Positions 23,200 to 33,860 are shown, counted from the stretch's first letter. The stretch is DNA of 64,000 bases from Serratia liquefaciens (GCF_027594825.1 NZ_CP088930.1:4649019-4713018); one strand, 5' to 3'. Notes: generated by a model not told the origin, from the sequence alone. Numbers and translations are program-made.

Positions 23200-24345
23200 T
23201 TACTCTGCCAGTGCCTGCTGCAGATCGGCGATCAAATCTTCCGCATCCTCAATCCCTACCGACAGGCGCAGCAATTGCGGTGTGATGCCGGTTTTCAGCC
23301 GCTGTTCCAGCGGGATAGAAGCATGAGTCATGCTGAACGGCTGGCTGATCAGGCTTTCCACGCCACCCAGACTTTCGGCCAGGGTAAACAGCTGTGAACG
23401 TTTGATTACCCGGCGCGCATAGGCGTCGTCGCCTTTCAACCGAACTGAAATCATGCCGCCGAAGCTGCTCATCTGCTTTGTCGCCAGCGCGTGCTGCGGA
23501 TGGCTCGGCAGGCCAGGGTAGTAGACCTCTTCTACCTGAGGTTGGCCTTCCAGCCACTGGGCAATACGCAAGGCGCTATTGCTGTGACGTTCCATGCGCA
23601 GCGCTAACGTGCGGATGCCGCGCAGTGTCAGGAAGCTGCTGAACGGATCGAGAATGCCACCCACCGCGTTTTGCAGGAACCCAAGCTGTTCGGCCAGCTC
23701 TGGGTTATTTCCCACCGCAGCAACCCCGGCGACAACGTCGGAGTGGCCGTTGAGGTATTTGGTGGCAGAATGCACTACCACATCAAAGCCGAGATCCAGT
23801 GGACGCTGGATATAAGGCGAGGCAAAGGTGTTGTCCGCGACGCTGATTAAACCGTGTTTTTTAGCGATGGTAGCGATGGCGCTCAGATCCGCCAACTTCA
23901 GCAGCGGGTTGGTCGGCGTTTCCACCCAGATCATTTTGGTGTCGGGTTCAATCGCCTGTTCCAGTGCGGCCAGGTCCGCCGGTGAAACATAGGTGACGCG
24001 CAGGCCGGCAGTGCGGCTGCGTACCTTCTCCAGCAGGCGATAGGTGCCGCCGTACAGATCGTCGACCGCCACCAGATGGCTGCCCTGATCAAGCAACTCC
24101 AGCACGGTTGAACAGGCCGCCAGGCCAGAGGCAAAGGCGTAGCCGCGGCTGCCGCCTTCCAGTTCGGCGATGGCGCTCTCCAATGCGGTGCGCGTTGGGT
24201 TGGCGCTGCGTGAATATTCATACCCGGTATGCTCTCCCGGCGCCGGTTGGGCGTAGGTGGAGGTGGCATAAATGGCCGGCATTACCGCACCGGTGGCATC
24301 CGGCGTGTAACCGGCATGAACGGTCAACGTATCAAACTTGGCCAT
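23200..24345 (-). CDS. Cystathionine gamma-lyase (Cys/Met metabolism PLP enzyme, MtcC-like)
   Basis: A 381-residue fold-type I PLP enzyme. The cofactor lysine is in HSATKYLNGHSD (Lys196); SRSANPTRTALE and DNTFASP are family signatures. Sequence alone cannot separate gamma-lyase from gamma-synthase, but the gene lies 14 bases downstream of a cystathionine beta-synthase gene. That pairing makes the reverse transsulfuration direction (cystathionine to cysteine, 2-oxobutyrate and ammonia) by far the best reading. The same pair is known in Klebsiella as mtcBC. E. coli K-12 has no such operon. Confidence 0.9.
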   Translation of the reverse strand: MAKFDTLTVHAGYTPDATGAVMPAIYATSTYAQPAPGEHTGYEYSRSANPTRTALESAIAELEGGSRGYAFASGLAACSTVLELLDQGSHLVAVDDLYGGTYRLLEKVRSRTAGLRVTYVSPADLAALEQAIEPDTKMIWVETPTNPLLKLADLSAIATIAKKHGLISVADNTFASPYIQRPLDLGFDVVVHSATKYLNGHSDVVAGVAAVGNNPELAEQLGFLQNAVGGILDPFSSFLTLRGIRTLALRMERHSNSALRIAQWLEGQPQVEEVYYPGLPSHPQHALATKQMSSFGGMISVRLKGDDAYARRVIKRSQLFTLAESLGGVESLISQPFSMTHASIPLEQRLKTGITPQLLRLSVGIEDAEDLIADLQQALAE

Positions 24346-24359
24346 ACAATCATTCCTTA

Positions 24360-25727
<1,368 letters not shown>

Positions 25728-25848
25728 GAGGATCTCCAGAATAATTCGGTTTAAAGGCCGTTATCTGGATGATAGCGCTGTCAATAAGCCCATTAAAAAG
25801 AACAAATAACCACTCAATATGCCTTTTTGGAATATATTAATTCAATTT

Positions 25849-25904
25849 GGACGTATGGAGGTGTGGATGTTCAGCGGTGCAGATGTTCAGCCGTGTAGCC
25901 GTGA
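25849..25904. promoter_or_regulatory. Tandem array of seven 8-bp repeats resembling MetJ boxes
   Basis: Seven consecutive octamers in register: GGACGTAT, GGAGGTGT, GGATGTTC, AGCGGTGC, AGATGTTC, AGCCGTGT, AGCCGTGA. The consensus is near AGNNGTNT, and MetJ boxes are repeats of AGACGTCT with exactly this 8-bp period. The array lies upstream of the cystathionine beta-synthase start (25727), in keeping with control by S-adenosylmethionine-bound MetJ. Individual matches are weak (4-6 of 8), as is usual in long MetJ arrays. Confidence 0.6.
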
Positions 25905-26192
25905 GCCGTTTAAAAAAGCGACGCACCGTCGGCTTTTCATCCAATTTGCGCGTAACAGCGTACAGTTATGTAAAAATGCTGAAAATTCACGCTAAACCCT
26001 GCAAAAATAAGATGAATCTAATAAACTCACAGCAAGGGCATTTTCGGTGCGCCGCTCAACCCGTCATGGGGCCGCAGGGAGTTTGCGGTTGGCAGGCGCG
26101 TACCGGGCCACTCTCGCTGGTTGGCTGAAAACGTGAATATGTTTGAAAGTTAACGCTATTTCAATAATTTGAATGGACACTCTGGCGACGTC

Positions 26193-27398
26193 ATGATGAA
26201 AAAAAACTTTTCCACTACCCTGAAAAAATTAACCTTTAGCGTCAGCATCCTGTTGTTGGCTGCGCCTGTCGTACAGGCGGCGGAAGCCCCGGCTGCTCCG
26301 CAGGTTGATGCCAAGGCTTTTGTGCTGATGGATTACAACAGCGGCAAAATTCTGACGGAGGGCAATGCCGATACCCGGCTCGATCCCGCCAGCCTGACCA
26401 AAATCATGTCCAGCTACGTGATTGGCCAGGCGATCAAGGCCGGCAAGATCAAGCCGGAAGACATGGTCACCGTAGGTAAAGACGCCTGGGCCACCGGTAA
26501 CCCGGCGCTGCGCGGGTCCTCTCTGATGTTTATCAAACCGGGCGACCAGGTGCCGGTGATGGAACTGAACAAAGGCATCGTCATTCAGTCGGGTAACGAC
26601 GCCAGCATCGCGCTGGCCGATTACGTCGCGGGCAGCCAGGATTCGTTTGTCGGCCTGATGAACAACTACGCCAAATCGCTGGGTTTGCAGAACACCCATT
26701 TCCTGACGGTGCACGGGCTGGATGCGGAAGGGCAGTACAGCACCGCGCGTGATATGGCGCTGCTGAGTCAGGCGCTGATCCGCGATGTGCCGGATGAATA
26801 TGCGCTGCATAAAGAAAAAGAGTTCACCTTCAACAAGATCCGTCAGGTTAACCGCAACCGTCTGTTGTGGAGCTCCAACCTGAACGTTGACGGCATTAAA
26901 ACCGGTTACACCGGCGGCGCCGGTCATAACCTGGTGGCCTCTGCCACCGACGGCCCGATGCGTTTGATCTCGGTGGTGCTTGGTGCTCCGAGCGATCGCA
27001 TCCGCTTTAGCGAAAGTGAAAAGCTGCTGACCTGGGGCTTCCGCTTCTACGAAACCGCCACCCCTATCAAAACCGACAAGCCGTTTGTTACCCAGAAAGT
27101 GTGGTTTGGCGACGTTGGCGAGGTGCCGTTGGGCGTAGCGAAAGACGCGGCGGTCACTATCCCGAAAGGGCAGATGAAAAATCTGAAGGCCAGTTACAAG
27201 CTGAACCAGCCGACGCTGGAAGCGCCATTGGCAAAAAATCAGGTGGTTGGCACCATAGATTTCCAGCTTGACGGCAAAACCATCGAGCAATATCCGCTGG
27301 TGGCGATGCAAGAGGTGAAAGAAGGGAACTTCTTCAGCCGCATCTGGGACATGGTGATGATGAAACTGACCCAGTGGTTCGGCAGCGTGTTCGGTTAA
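26193..27398 (+). CDS. dacC: D-alanyl-D-alanine carboxypeptidase (PBP6)
   Basis: A membrane-anchored periplasmic carboxypeptidase that trims the terminal D-Ala of peptidoglycan pentapeptides. Of 401 residues, about 1-29 are a signal peptide. The penicillin-binding motifs are SLTK (Ser67, Lys70), SGN (133-135) and KTG (236-238); the residue after KTG is Tyr where E. coli DacC, as I recall, has Thr. The C-terminal beta domain (from about 290) ends in an amphipathic helix ([20 protein letters not shown] region) that holds it at the membrane. ATG at 26193 matches the family N-terminus, though no strong ribosome site is seen. Position near gstB and deoR agrees with E. coli. Confidence 0.95.
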   Translation: MMKKNFSTTLKKLTFSVSILLLAAPVVQAAEAPAAPQVDAKAFVLMDYNSGKILTEGNADTRLDPASLTKIMSSYVIGQAIKAGKIKPEDMVTVGKDAWATGNPALRGSSLMFIKPGDQVPVMELNKGIVIQSGNDASIALADYVAGSQDSFVGLMNNYAKSLGLQNTHFLTVHGLDAEGQYSTARDMALLSQALIRDVPDEYALHKEKEFTFNKIRQVNRNRLLWSSNLNVDGIKTGYTGGAGHNLVASATDGPMRLISVVLGAPSDRIRFSESEKLLTWGFRFYETATPIKTDKPFVTQKVWFGDVGEVPLGVAKDAAVTIPKGQMKNLKASYKLNQPTLEAPLAKNQVVGTIDFQLDGKTIEQYPLVAMQEVKEGNFFSRIWDMVMMKLTQWFGSVFG

Positions 27399-27423
27399 CT
27401 CCGCTGGCAGTAAGCGTAATGAA

Positions 27424-27454
27424 GAGGGCGCAAAGATTGCGCCCTCATTTTTTT
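27424..27454. terminator. Terminator between convergent dacC and sdaB
   Basis: GAGGGCGCAA (27424-27433) pairs with TTGCGCCCTC (27437-27446) and is followed by a run of seven T residues. It ends dacC on the plus strand and sits just past the sdaB stop. Confidence 0.9.
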
Positions 27455-27455
27455 A

Positions 27456-28823
27456 TCAGTTACAGGCGACGACCTTGATCGCCAGACCGCCCTGCGACGT
27501 CTCGCGGTATTTGGCGTTCATGTCCTTGCCCGTCTCATACATGGTTTCAATCACCTTATCCAGGCACACCCGCGGCTCGCTGGTGCGGCGCAGCGCCATA
27601 CGTGCGGCATTGACCGCTTTCACCGCGGAAATCGCGTTACGTTCGATACAGGGCACCTGAACCTGGCCCGCCAAGGGATCGCAGGTCAGCCCGAGGTGGT
27701 GCTCCATGGCGATCTCCGCCGCGATGCAAACCTGAGCCGGGCTGCCGCCCATCAATTCTGCCAGGCCGGCCGCCGCCATGGAGCAGGCGACGCCCACTTC
27801 TCCCTGACAGCCCACTTCGGCACCCGAAATAGAGGCGTTCATCTTATACAGTGCGCCAATGACGCCGGAGGTCAGGAAGTAACGGCTATAGGAGTTAGGG
27901 TTCACCGGGCGAATAAACTGGTCGTAATAGGCCAGCACCGCCGGGATGATGCCGCAGGCACCGTTGGTCGGGGCGGTCACCACGCGGCCACCGGCGGCGT
28001 TTTCTTCATTCACGGCGAAGGCGAACATATTGATCCAATCAACCACGTTCATCGGATCGATGTTGTTCTTGTCGCCGGTCACCAGAATACGGCGCAGAGC
28101 TGCGGCGCGGCGCTGAACCTTCATTGGGCCTGGCAGCAGGCCTTCGGTGTTCATGCCACGTTCAATACCGGCGCGCATCACTTGCCAGACCTCGGCGAAG
28201 TGCGCGTCGATCTCGGCCTTGCTGTGCAACGCCAGCTCGTTTTGCATCACCAGACCGGACAGCGAAAGACCGGCGTCCTTGCAGTGCTGCTGCAAATCAC
28301 GCGCCGAGCTGAACGGGAAGGGCACCTGAACCGGATTCGCCTCCGACAGGCCGAAGTGTTCTTCGTCGACGATAAAACCGCCGCCGGTAGAGTAATAGGT
28401 TTTGCTGTGCAGCAGACGTTCGTCGGCGAAGGCGCTGATACGCATGCCGTTTTCATGCAGCGGCAGATTATTGCTGTGGAAGTTCATGCTGGTTTGCAGC
28501 GGAAAATCCACTTCGTGATGACCCTTGGCCATCAGCAGGCGACCGCGTTGCTCAACGTCGCGGATAAAACCGGCGATACTGTCGATATCCACGTCGTGTG
28601 GCAGGTTACCCGCCAGGCCCATGATGATAGCGATATCCGTGTGGTGCCCTTTGCCGGTCAGAGACAGTGAACCGTAGACGTCCACCACGACGCGGGTGGT
28701 ATCCATCAACTGCTGGCTGGCGATCAACTCATCGGTGAACAGCTTGCCGGCTTTCATCGGACCGACGGTGTGGGAGCTGGATGGACCAATACCAATTTTA
28801 AAAATATCGAAAACGCTGACCAT
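27456..28823 (-). CDS. sdaB: L-serine dehydratase (L-serine ammonia-lyase), iron-sulfur type
   Basis: Deaminates L-serine to pyruvate and ammonia in the cytosol using a 4Fe-4S cluster. It is 455 residues long and single-chain. The beta domain opens with [21 protein letters not shown]; the alpha domain carries [11 protein letters not shown] and [12 protein letters not shown], whose cysteines bind the cluster together with one near [12 protein letters not shown]. Sequence and the adjacent transporter match E. coli sdaB rather than sdaA. It follows sdaC by 90 bases. Confidence 0.93.
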   Translation of the reverse strand: MVSVFDIFKIGIGPSSSHTVGPMKAGKLFTDELIASQQLMDTTRVVVDVYGSLSLTGKGHHTDIAIIMGLAGNLPHDVDIDSIAGFIRDVEQRGRLLMAKGHHEVDFPLQTSMNFHSNNLPLHENGMRISAFADERLLHSKTYYSTGGGFIVDEEHFGLSEANPVQVPFPFSSARDLQQHCKDAGLSLSGLVMQNELALHSKAEIDAHFAEVWQVMRAGIERGMNTEGLLPGPMKVQRRAAALRRILVTGDKNNIDPMNVVDWINMFAFAVNEENAAGGRVVTAPTNGACGIIPAVLAYYDQFIRPVNPNSYSRYFLTSGVIGALYKMNASISGAEVGCQGEVGVACSMAAAGLAELMGGSPAQVCIAAEIAMEHHLGLTCDPLAGQVQVPCIERNAISAVKAVNAARMALRRTSEPRVCLDKVIETMYETGKDMNAKYRETSQGGLAIKVVACN

Positions 28824-28913
28824 GGTCTCGCCTCCTTCTTCAGGTGTTAGGCGTTAATGCAGGAAAGGGGGCCGTGCAGAGAAGCCGGCGCACAGGGCGC
28901 CGGCCGGGCTGGA

Positions 28914-30209
28914 TTAGAAGCTGTACAGGATTGCGGAGATGGCGATCAGGCCCATCACTACCACGAACACGTTGCTGATGTGGCCGCTGTACTTGCGCAT
29001 GGCAGGCACTTTACGGATAGCGTACATCGGCATCAGGAACAGCAGCATGGCGATGATTGGACCACCCAGGTTCTCGATCATGCCGAGGATGCTTGGGTTC
29101 AGGGTCGCAACAATCCAGGTGGTCACCAGCATGAAGATGGCGGTGATGCGGTTCAGCTTGTTGGTGCTGATGGTTTTACCGCGGCTCTTCATCGATTTGG
29201 CGATCAGACCGTTAAAGCCTTCACGTGCGCCCAGGTAGTGGCCCAGGAACGATTTGGTGATGGCGATAAAGGCGATAACCGGTGCGATGTAGGCGATCAT
29301 CGGGTTGTTAAAGTGGTTGGCCAGGTAGGACAGAATGGAGATGTTCTGCGCCTTGGCTTCCGCCAGGTTTTCCGGTGACAGGCTCAGCACGCAGCTGAAC
29401 ACGAAGAACATAACGGTCAACACCATCATGATGTGAGCAAAGCCCAGAATGCGAGAACATTTCTTCTCGGCTTCTTCCTGGCCGTACTCTTCACGTTTGG
29501 CTACCGCAAAGGCGGAGATGATCGGCGAATGGTTGAAGGAGAACACCATGACCGGGATCGCCAGCCACAGGGTGATGATCAGGCCGTGGCCCATACCGGT
29601 GCCGGCGCCAGACAGGGAAACGTTGTCGAAGATGGCAGTGGTCCAGTTAGGGATCAGGTACAGGGCCAGCAGCATCAGCACGCCTACAAACGGGAACACC
29701 AGGATGCTCATGGTCTTCACGATAGCTTGCTCACCGAAACGTACGATGGTCATCAGGCCCACTATCAGGATCAGCGACAGAATGGCGCGCGGTGGCGACG
29801 TCATGCCCAATTGGTGAGTAATGAAGCTGTCGACGGTGTTGGTGATCGCCACGCTGTAAACCAGCAGGATTGGGTAGATGGCGAAGAAGTAGAGCAGGGT
29901 GATCAGCTTACCGGCGCCGATACCAAAGTGCTCTTCAACCACTTCGGTGATGTCTTCACCGGCGTTTTTACCGGAGAGCACGAAACGGCACAGGCCACGG
30001 TGGGCGAAGAAGGTCATCGGGAAAGCAATGATGGCCATGATGATCAGGGGAATCAAACCACCGATACCGGCGTTGATTGGCAGGAACAAAACGCCTGCGC
30101 CGATCGCGGTGCCGTACAGGCCCAACATCCACATGGTGTCGGTTTTACGCCAGGTACTGGTAGAGCCAGAAGCCGCAGAGGCAATGGTGCCGGTCTGTGT
30201 AGTGTCCAT
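28914..30209 (-). CDS. sdaC: Serine:proton symporter, HAAAP family
   Basis: Imports L-serine across the inner membrane with protons for use by SdaB. It is 431 residues with about 11 membrane segments; [29 protein letters not shown] is the conserved first helix. The ATG at 30209 ([11 protein letters not shown]) matches E. coli SdaC and has GGAG upstream; the longer frame to 30230 is not supported. First gene of the sdaC-sdaB operon. The long upstream region (30210-31178) holds several operator-like sites. Confidence 0.95.
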   Translation of the reverse strand: MDTTQTGTIASAASGSTSTWRKTDTMWMLGLYGTAIGAGVLFLPINAGIGGLIPLIIMAIIAFPMTFFAHRGLCRFVLSGKNAGEDITEVVEEHFGIGAGKLITLLYFFAIYPILLVYSVAITNTVDSFITHQLGMTSPPRAILSLILIVGLMTIVRFGEQAIVKTMSILVFPFVGVLMLLALYLIPNWTTAIFDNVSLSGAGTGMGHGLIITLWLAIPVMVFSFNHSPIISAFAVAKREEYGQEEAEKKCSRILGFAHIMMVLTVMFFVFSCVLSLSPENLAEAKAQNISILSYLANHFNNPMIAYIAPVIAFIAITKSFLGHYLGAREGFNGLIAKSMKSRGKTISTNKLNRITAIFMLVTTWIVATLNPSILGMIENLGGPIIAMLLFLMPMYAIRKVPAMRKYSGHISNVFVVVMGLIAISAILYSF

Positions 30210-30591
30210 AAATATCTCCGAAGTGAACACGTTAATTTAAAATTAAAGGCAAAACTTAAGGTTAAAACCGAATGTCGCAACAGCAGATGGCGGCATCGGT
30301 AAGAATCAGGTGTTGCTTGCGGGGATAATTGGCGTCCCCCTGGTTGTTTATTATGCTAATTACCGTTGGCCTGCGTGGCGGGTAATTAATCAAGTGATGT
30401 TCAACCCCCGAAGGGACTCACATCGATACTGCTGCCGGAAGGTCATGGCCTGCCGATTTTCGTTGGCGGCAAGATAACGATTTACAGTAGAAACAACCGT
30501 GATCATGCTCTCAAATGCGTAATGTGTGCGGCTAATTGCTTTTTTATTGGTTTTTCATGCATATGTTGCGCGCTTGTGTAAGATTTCATGC

Positions 30592-30605
30592 TGAGAACGC
30601 TCTCA
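30592..30605. promoter_or_regulatory. LacI-family-like palindrome TGAGAACGCTCTCA
   Basis: Arms TGAGA and TCTCA flank a central ACGC. This has the size and central CG of LacI/GalR-family operators. It lies about 385 bases upstream of sdaC and has no obvious regulator gene nearby. The factor is unknown. Confidence 0.35.
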
Positions 30606-30734
30606 TGGATGTTTCAGGATTTATCCGGTGTGAATAATCTGTAACCAGATAAAACGCTGCCGTTGTCAGCAAGCCGAGCAATATATTTTAAGCGTGGGTT
30701 TGGATCTAGCTAAAAACCCGGAATAAGCGGTTTT

Positions 30735-30752
30735 AGTGACGTAGATCACATT
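30735..30752. promoter_or_regulatory. Candidate CRP-binding site upstream of sdaC
   Basis: AGTGA-N6-TCACA differs at one arm base from the CRP consensus TGTGA-N6-TCACA. It is about 530 bases upstream of the sdaC start. Distance makes direct action on the proximal promoter uncertain unless transcription begins far upstream. Confidence 0.45.
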
Positions 30753-30882
30753 GTTATTTTAAGTGAATTTCTTATTATCCAATTGTTTTATTTGAATTTA
30801 TTTAAAATATCCCGCTAATAACGAAGGTAAACTATTTAACTGGATAGCGGATAAAAATGCTTAACCATTCATCATATAAATG

Positions 30883-30915
30883 AACCGAATTGGTTATATT
30901 TAAACCGCACTGGTT
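30883..30915. promoter_or_regulatory. Two AACC-N5-GGTT palindromes spaced exactly 20 bp
   Basis: AACCGAATTGGTT (30883-30895) and AACCGCACTGGTT (30903-30915) start 20 bases apart, two turns of the helix. A further AACC half-site lies 20 bases before the first, at 30863. Helical phasing suggests cooperative binding of a dimeric regulator that I cannot name. Confidence 0.4.
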
Positions 30916-31146
30916 ACGTAATTGTTGATATTTATCTTGTGGATGTTACTGCGATTTATCATATAAAACCCCGCAGAGACTGGGAGTGAAAGTAATATTG
31001 TGTAGGATTTATCCGTGCTAAAGGAATAAGCCGGAAGAACTGTTGCAATTTATTAACCTGAGATTGGCTGTGGATAAAGAGATTTGCGCATCAATCGAAG
31101 GTTATTTGTTCAATTTTTGCAGAGGAAAGGGAGCCAGGGGAAGGGC

Positions 31147-31168
31147 ACCGTCGGCTGGAACCGACGGT
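31147..31168 (-). terminator. Stem-loop after deoR
   Basis: ACCGTCGG (31147-31154) pairs with CCGACGGT (31161-31168), 11 bases past the deoR stop. On the minus strand the following bases are C-rich and not T-rich, so it may be a weak or Rho-assisted end. Confidence 0.5.
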
Positions 31169-31178
31169 AAAACTCAGC

Positions 31179-31943
31179 TTAAAAACGAATGGCGATCGCG
31201 TTTTCACTGAAAAAGTCCGCAAACTGCGGCTCGGGCTGACGATCGGTAATCACCCGGTCAAACTGCGTCAGCGGGCCAATACAGGCGGGTTTGGTTTTAC
31301 CGAACTTGCTGTGATCGGCCACCAGGATTTTTTGTTGTGACATGGCCATTGCCCGGTGCTTCATTTCCAGCTCATCAAAATTAAAGCAGGTGGCGCCGTG
31401 CTGCAGGCTCAGACCGGCGGCGGAGATAAAGGCGATATTCGGGCAGATATGATCCAGCTCGTTGTGCTGGCCGACGGCGGTGAAAATATAGTTGTTCGGC
31501 TTGAACTCGCCGCCGCACAGGATCACTTTGCAGTTCGGTTTGTCCTGGAGCGCCAGAAAGGTATTTAGCGAGTGGCATACCGCAGTGAACACCAGATCGT
31601 CGGCAATGGCATCGATGATCGCCGGGGTTGTGGTGCCGCAGTCGAAAAATACGGTGTCGTTTTCGTTGATCAACGCAGCGGCCAGCAGGCCGATACGACG
31701 CTTTTCCGTGACCTGTTTGGCTTTTTGATCGGAAACAAAATAGTTGGTGACGCCATTGCTGCGGGGATCGGCGACCACATAGCCGCCCAACAGCACCACG
31801 GCGGCCGGCTCCGCGCTGAGATCGCGGCGGATCGTCATTTCCGAAACGCCCAACAGCACGGCGGCTTCTTTTAAATGGATCTTGTCAGAGCGTTTTAACG
31901 CCTGGACTAACCGGTTGATTCGTTCTTCGCGCCGAGTTTCCAT
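31179..31943 (-). CDS. deoR: Deoxyribose operon repressor DeoR
   Basis: The founding-type DeoR regulator: represses deoxynucleoside catabolism genes and is released by deoxyribose 5-phosphate. It is 254 residues. The N-terminal helix-turn-helix (LKEAAVLLGVSEMTIRRDL, about 24-42) is followed by a sugar-phosphate isomerase-like sensor domain with FFDCGTTTPAI and AAGLSLQHGATCFN. The ATG at 31943 gives METRREERI, as in E. coli DeoR. It lies downstream of deoC on the same strand, and candidate DeoR operators lie upstream of deoC, so it probably controls its own transcript. In E. coli deoR also sits near dacC. Confidence 0.94.
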   Translation of the reverse strand: METRREERINRLVQALKRSDKIHLKEAAVLLGVSEMTIRRDLSAEPAAVVLLGGYVVADPRSNGVTNYFVSDQKAKQVTEKRRIGLLAAALINENDTVFFDCGTTTPAIIDAIADDLVFTAVCHSLNTFLALQDKPNCKVILCGGEFKPNNYIFTAVGQHNELDHICPNIAFISAAGLSLQHGATCFNFDELEMKHRAMAMSQQKILVADHSKFGKTKPACIGPLTQFDRVITDRQPEPQFADFFSENAIAIRF

Positions 31944-31991
31944 CTGTCTTCCCACAGGGTTAAGAGCCATTCTCCAGGGCCGAACACACAA

Positions 31992-32040
31992 ATGCGGGGT
32001 AATAGTTGACCAGCCTAAGGCTGGACATATTACCCCGCAT
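31992..32040. repeat. 49-bp bulged inverted repeat between deoC and deoR
   Basis: Outer arms ATGCGGGGTAATA (31992-32004) and TATTACCCCGCAT (32028-32040) match perfectly over 13 bases. An inner stem CCAGCC (32010-32015) and GGCTGG (32019-32024) completes a cruciform-like structure. No T run follows on either strand. It starts 49 bases upstream of the deoR ATG, inside the presumed deoC-deoR transcript, and could tune mRNA processing or read-through. Confidence 0.8.
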
Positions 32041-32084
32041 CAGATTATCACGGCGCGCGCCCGGTACTGAGGCGCCTCAGGTTA

Positions 32085-32765
32085 TCAGTAGCTGCCGGCG
32101 GCAGCCTGATCACCGGAAACGATTGCTACGCCAGAGCTGGTGCCGATACGAGTAGCGCCTGCTTTGATCATCTTCTCGGCGGTTGCGCGATCGCGCACGG
32201 CGCCGGATGCTTTAACCCCCATCTCACTGCCTACCGTTGCACGCATCAGTTTGACGTGCTCTTCACGAGCACCACCGGTGCTGAAGCCAGTAGAGGTTTT
32301 AACGAAGGCCACATCGAGTTCGCGACACATTTCACAAACCTGAACGATCTGCGCATCGCTGAGCAGGCAGGTTTCCAATATTACCTTCAACGGGATCGCC
32401 GCGCAAACCTCGCGCACGGCGGCGATGTCGGCTTTGACTTGATCCTGCAGGCCGCTTTTCAGCCAACCCACGTTGATCACCATGTCAATTTCCTGCGCGC
32501 CGGCCGCAATCGCCGCTTTGGCTTCGAAAGCTTTGGCTACGGTCAGGCCAGCCCCCAGAGGGAAGCCGATCACCGAACAGATTTTCACTTCGCTTTCCTG
32601 CAGCAGATGCGCAGCCAGCGGCACGTAGCCGGAATTGACGCAAACGGCGTAGAAGTTGTGTTGTTGCGCTTCTTCACAGAGTTTGGCGATTTGCTCTTCG
32701 GTGGCATCCATCGCCAGCAGGGTGTGGTCGACATAGCGGGCGTAATCAATGTTTTCAGTCGTCAT
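32085..32765 (-). CDS. deoC: Deoxyribose-phosphate aldolase
   Basis: Cleaves deoxyribose 5-phosphate to glyceraldehyde 3-phosphate and acetaldehyde. A class I aldolase barrel of 226 residues; the Schiff-base lysine lies in [15 protein letters not shown] (Lys156) and the second active-site lysine in VKASGAVRD. It is shorter than the 259-residue E. coli DeoC and belongs to the compact form found in Bacillus and many other bacteria, which may point to a separate origin. The ATG at 32765 ([15 protein letters not shown]) has AAGGAA upstream. It is divergent from a DUF4432 gene across a region with two DeoR-like operators. Confidence 0.94.
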   Translation of the reverse strand: MTTENIDYARYVDHTLLAMDATEEQIAKLCEEAQQHNFYAVCVNSGYVPLAAHLLQESEVKICSVIGFPLGAGLTVAKAFEAKAAIAAGAQEIDMVINVGWLKSGLQDQVKADIAAVREVCAAIPLKVILETCLLSDAQIVQVCEMCRELDVAFVKTSTGFSTGGAREEHVKLMRATVGSEMGVKASGAVRDRATAEKMIKAGATRIGTSSGVAIVSGDQAAAGSY

Positions 32766-32806
32766 TTCGATTCCTTGTTGAGGTTTGATCAAAGCATAAT
32801 GTGAAT

Positions 32807-32826
32807 AATGTTAGAATAATAACATT
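32807..32826. promoter_or_regulatory. Candidate DeoR operator 1
   Basis: AATGTTAGAATAATAACATT matches 16 of 20 positions of the E. coli deoO palindrome (TATGTTAGAATTCTAACATA, from memory). It lies about 42 bases upstream of the deoC ATG, well placed to block its promoter. Confidence 0.75.
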
Positions 32827-32914
32827 CATCTGACGGTTAGGATAGCGTGATTTTTAAAATGAAGCACAGATCATCGTTTTTAGGCTGTGTGGTGTATAAC
32901 ATTGGAAGTGATGA

Positions 32915-32934
32915 TATGTTATTTAAGTAACATT
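32915..32934. promoter_or_regulatory. Candidate DeoR operator 2
   Basis: TATGTTATTTAAGTAACATT keeps both DeoR half-site arms (TATGTTA and TAACAT) but differs in the centre. It is 50 bases upstream of the DUF4432 gene and 108 bases from operator 1, so DeoR could loop the two or control both divergent promoters. Confidence 0.6.
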
Positions 32935-32983
32935 TTGGTGCTGAATGCAGGTTTGGCCTGCGAGAACACCCAGGGGAAAAACT

Positions 32984-33826
32984 ATGGATATGCTAATAAA
33001 TCTGGTGCCGCAGCGGTTTGGGGCACAACCGGATGAAGTTTTCCGCAATGCGGATTTTGTGGTTACCGCAGTTCATTGTGCTCAGGCAGGACCGATGCTG
33101 ACGCTGGAAAATCGCCGTGGCTCGCTGCGGGTATTGCCCTTCCATGGCCTGACGATTTGGGATGCCGATTTTGATGGCTACTCGCTGAAGTCGGGCCGTC
33201 GTAGCGTCAAAGCGGCCCGTTGCCATCCTCAGAGCGGCATGGCTTTTCATTCACCTTGGCCGCATCAGGACGACTCGCTATTAGACATACAGCATGTAGG
33301 CCTGCAGATTGAGGGCAATACCCTGACGCTGCACGGCAGTGGGGAACTGGCCGATCGGCAGTGCAGGCTGCGCCCGGCGGTGAGCTTGACGGCGGACAGC
33401 GCACAATTCTCTATTGGTATGCAAATCACTAATCTCGCCGAGGCGCCTCTGCCGCTTAACTATGTCTGCCAACTGAACTATGGCTGCATCCCTGCGGCGG
33501 TTTTCCGGCAGAATTTGCCGGCACCGGCCCTGACGCCAGACGGGGGTATCGCCGATCAGGGCGTGTTGTGTTCGGACGATTTATCGCTGTATGTCGATCA
33601 GGCCGAGTTTTTTATGCTGGCGTCAGAGGGAAGGCGATATGTCACGCGTTTTTCGACCGAACAATTCAGCTACGGTCTGCGTCCTATCACACAGCAGGGA
33701 AATCAGCGTTTGTTTCGGTTTATACAACCGGCCACCGCGGGCTTGCAGACGGGTAATAAAAGGCAGGCAATGGTCATAGAGGCAGGAAAAACGCGAGAGT
33801 TTTGCGTAACGACCGGGGGGGTGTGA
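32984..33826 (+). CDS. DUF4432 aldose-epimerase-like protein, possible deoxyribose mutarotase (DeoX-like)
   Basis: A 280-residue protein of the galactose mutarotase-like superfamily (DUF4432). Visible features are beta-rich spacing, PFHGLTIWDADFDG, conserved histidines in AFHSPWPHQDD and the NYVCQLNYGCI segment. It probably interconverts sugar anomers in the cytosol. It is divergent from deoC with DeoR-like operators between them; in Salmonella a mutarotase-like gene (deoX) belongs to the deoxyribose operon, so a role on deoxyribose is inferred. The ATG at 32984 has AGGGGAAA upstream; the longer frame from 32945 is less likely. Confidence 0.78.
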   Translation: MDMLINLVPQRFGAQPDEVFRNADFVVTAVHCAQAGPMLTLENRRGSLRVLPFHGLTIWDADFDGYSLKSGRRSVKAARCHPQSGMAFHSPWPHQDDSLLDIQHVGLQIEGNTLTLHGSGELADRQCRLRPAVSLTADSAQFSIGMQITNLAEAPLPLNYVCQLNYGCIPAAVFRQNLPAPALTPDGGIADQGVLCSDDLSLYVDQAEFFMLASEGRRYVTRFSTEQFSYGLRPITQQGNQRLFRFIQPATAGLQTGNKRQAMVIEAGKTREFCVTTGGV

Positions 33827-33860
33827 AACAGGGGCGGAGCCGCCCCTGTCTGAAGAGAGA

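Larger units (their letters stand above)
30210..31178. other. 969-bp gene-free, AT-rich region upstream of sdaC with several operator-like palindromes
   Basis: No supported reading frame on either strand. The sequence is far more AT-rich than its surroundings, especially 30740-31100. It holds a CRP-like site (30735-30752), a LacI-family-like palindrome (30592-30605) and two AACC-N5-GGTT palindromes 20 bp apart (30883-30915), described separately. It is the regulatory region of sdaC and the 3' side of deoR; an unrecognised small RNA cannot be ruled out. Confidence 0.6.

Noticed and set aside
25847..26128. 93-residue plus-strand frame upstream of dacC
   Set aside because: It starts inside the 8-bp repeat array, has no homology I can see and no ribosome site; the array explains the sequence better.
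26229..27311. 360-residue open frame antisense to dacC
   Set aside because: It mirrors a well-supported gene in high-GC sequence, has no start signal or recognisable domain, and is rich in His/Arg/Gln as such shadows are.
27696..28670. 324-residue open frame antisense to sdaB
   Set aside because: Shadow of a complete iron-sulfur serine dehydratase gene; no motif or ribosome site.
32945..32983. 13-residue N-terminal extension of the DUF4432 protein
   Set aside because: The internal ATG at 32984 has a good AGGGGAAA site and gives the family-like start; the extension overlaps the promoter region with the DeoR-like site.
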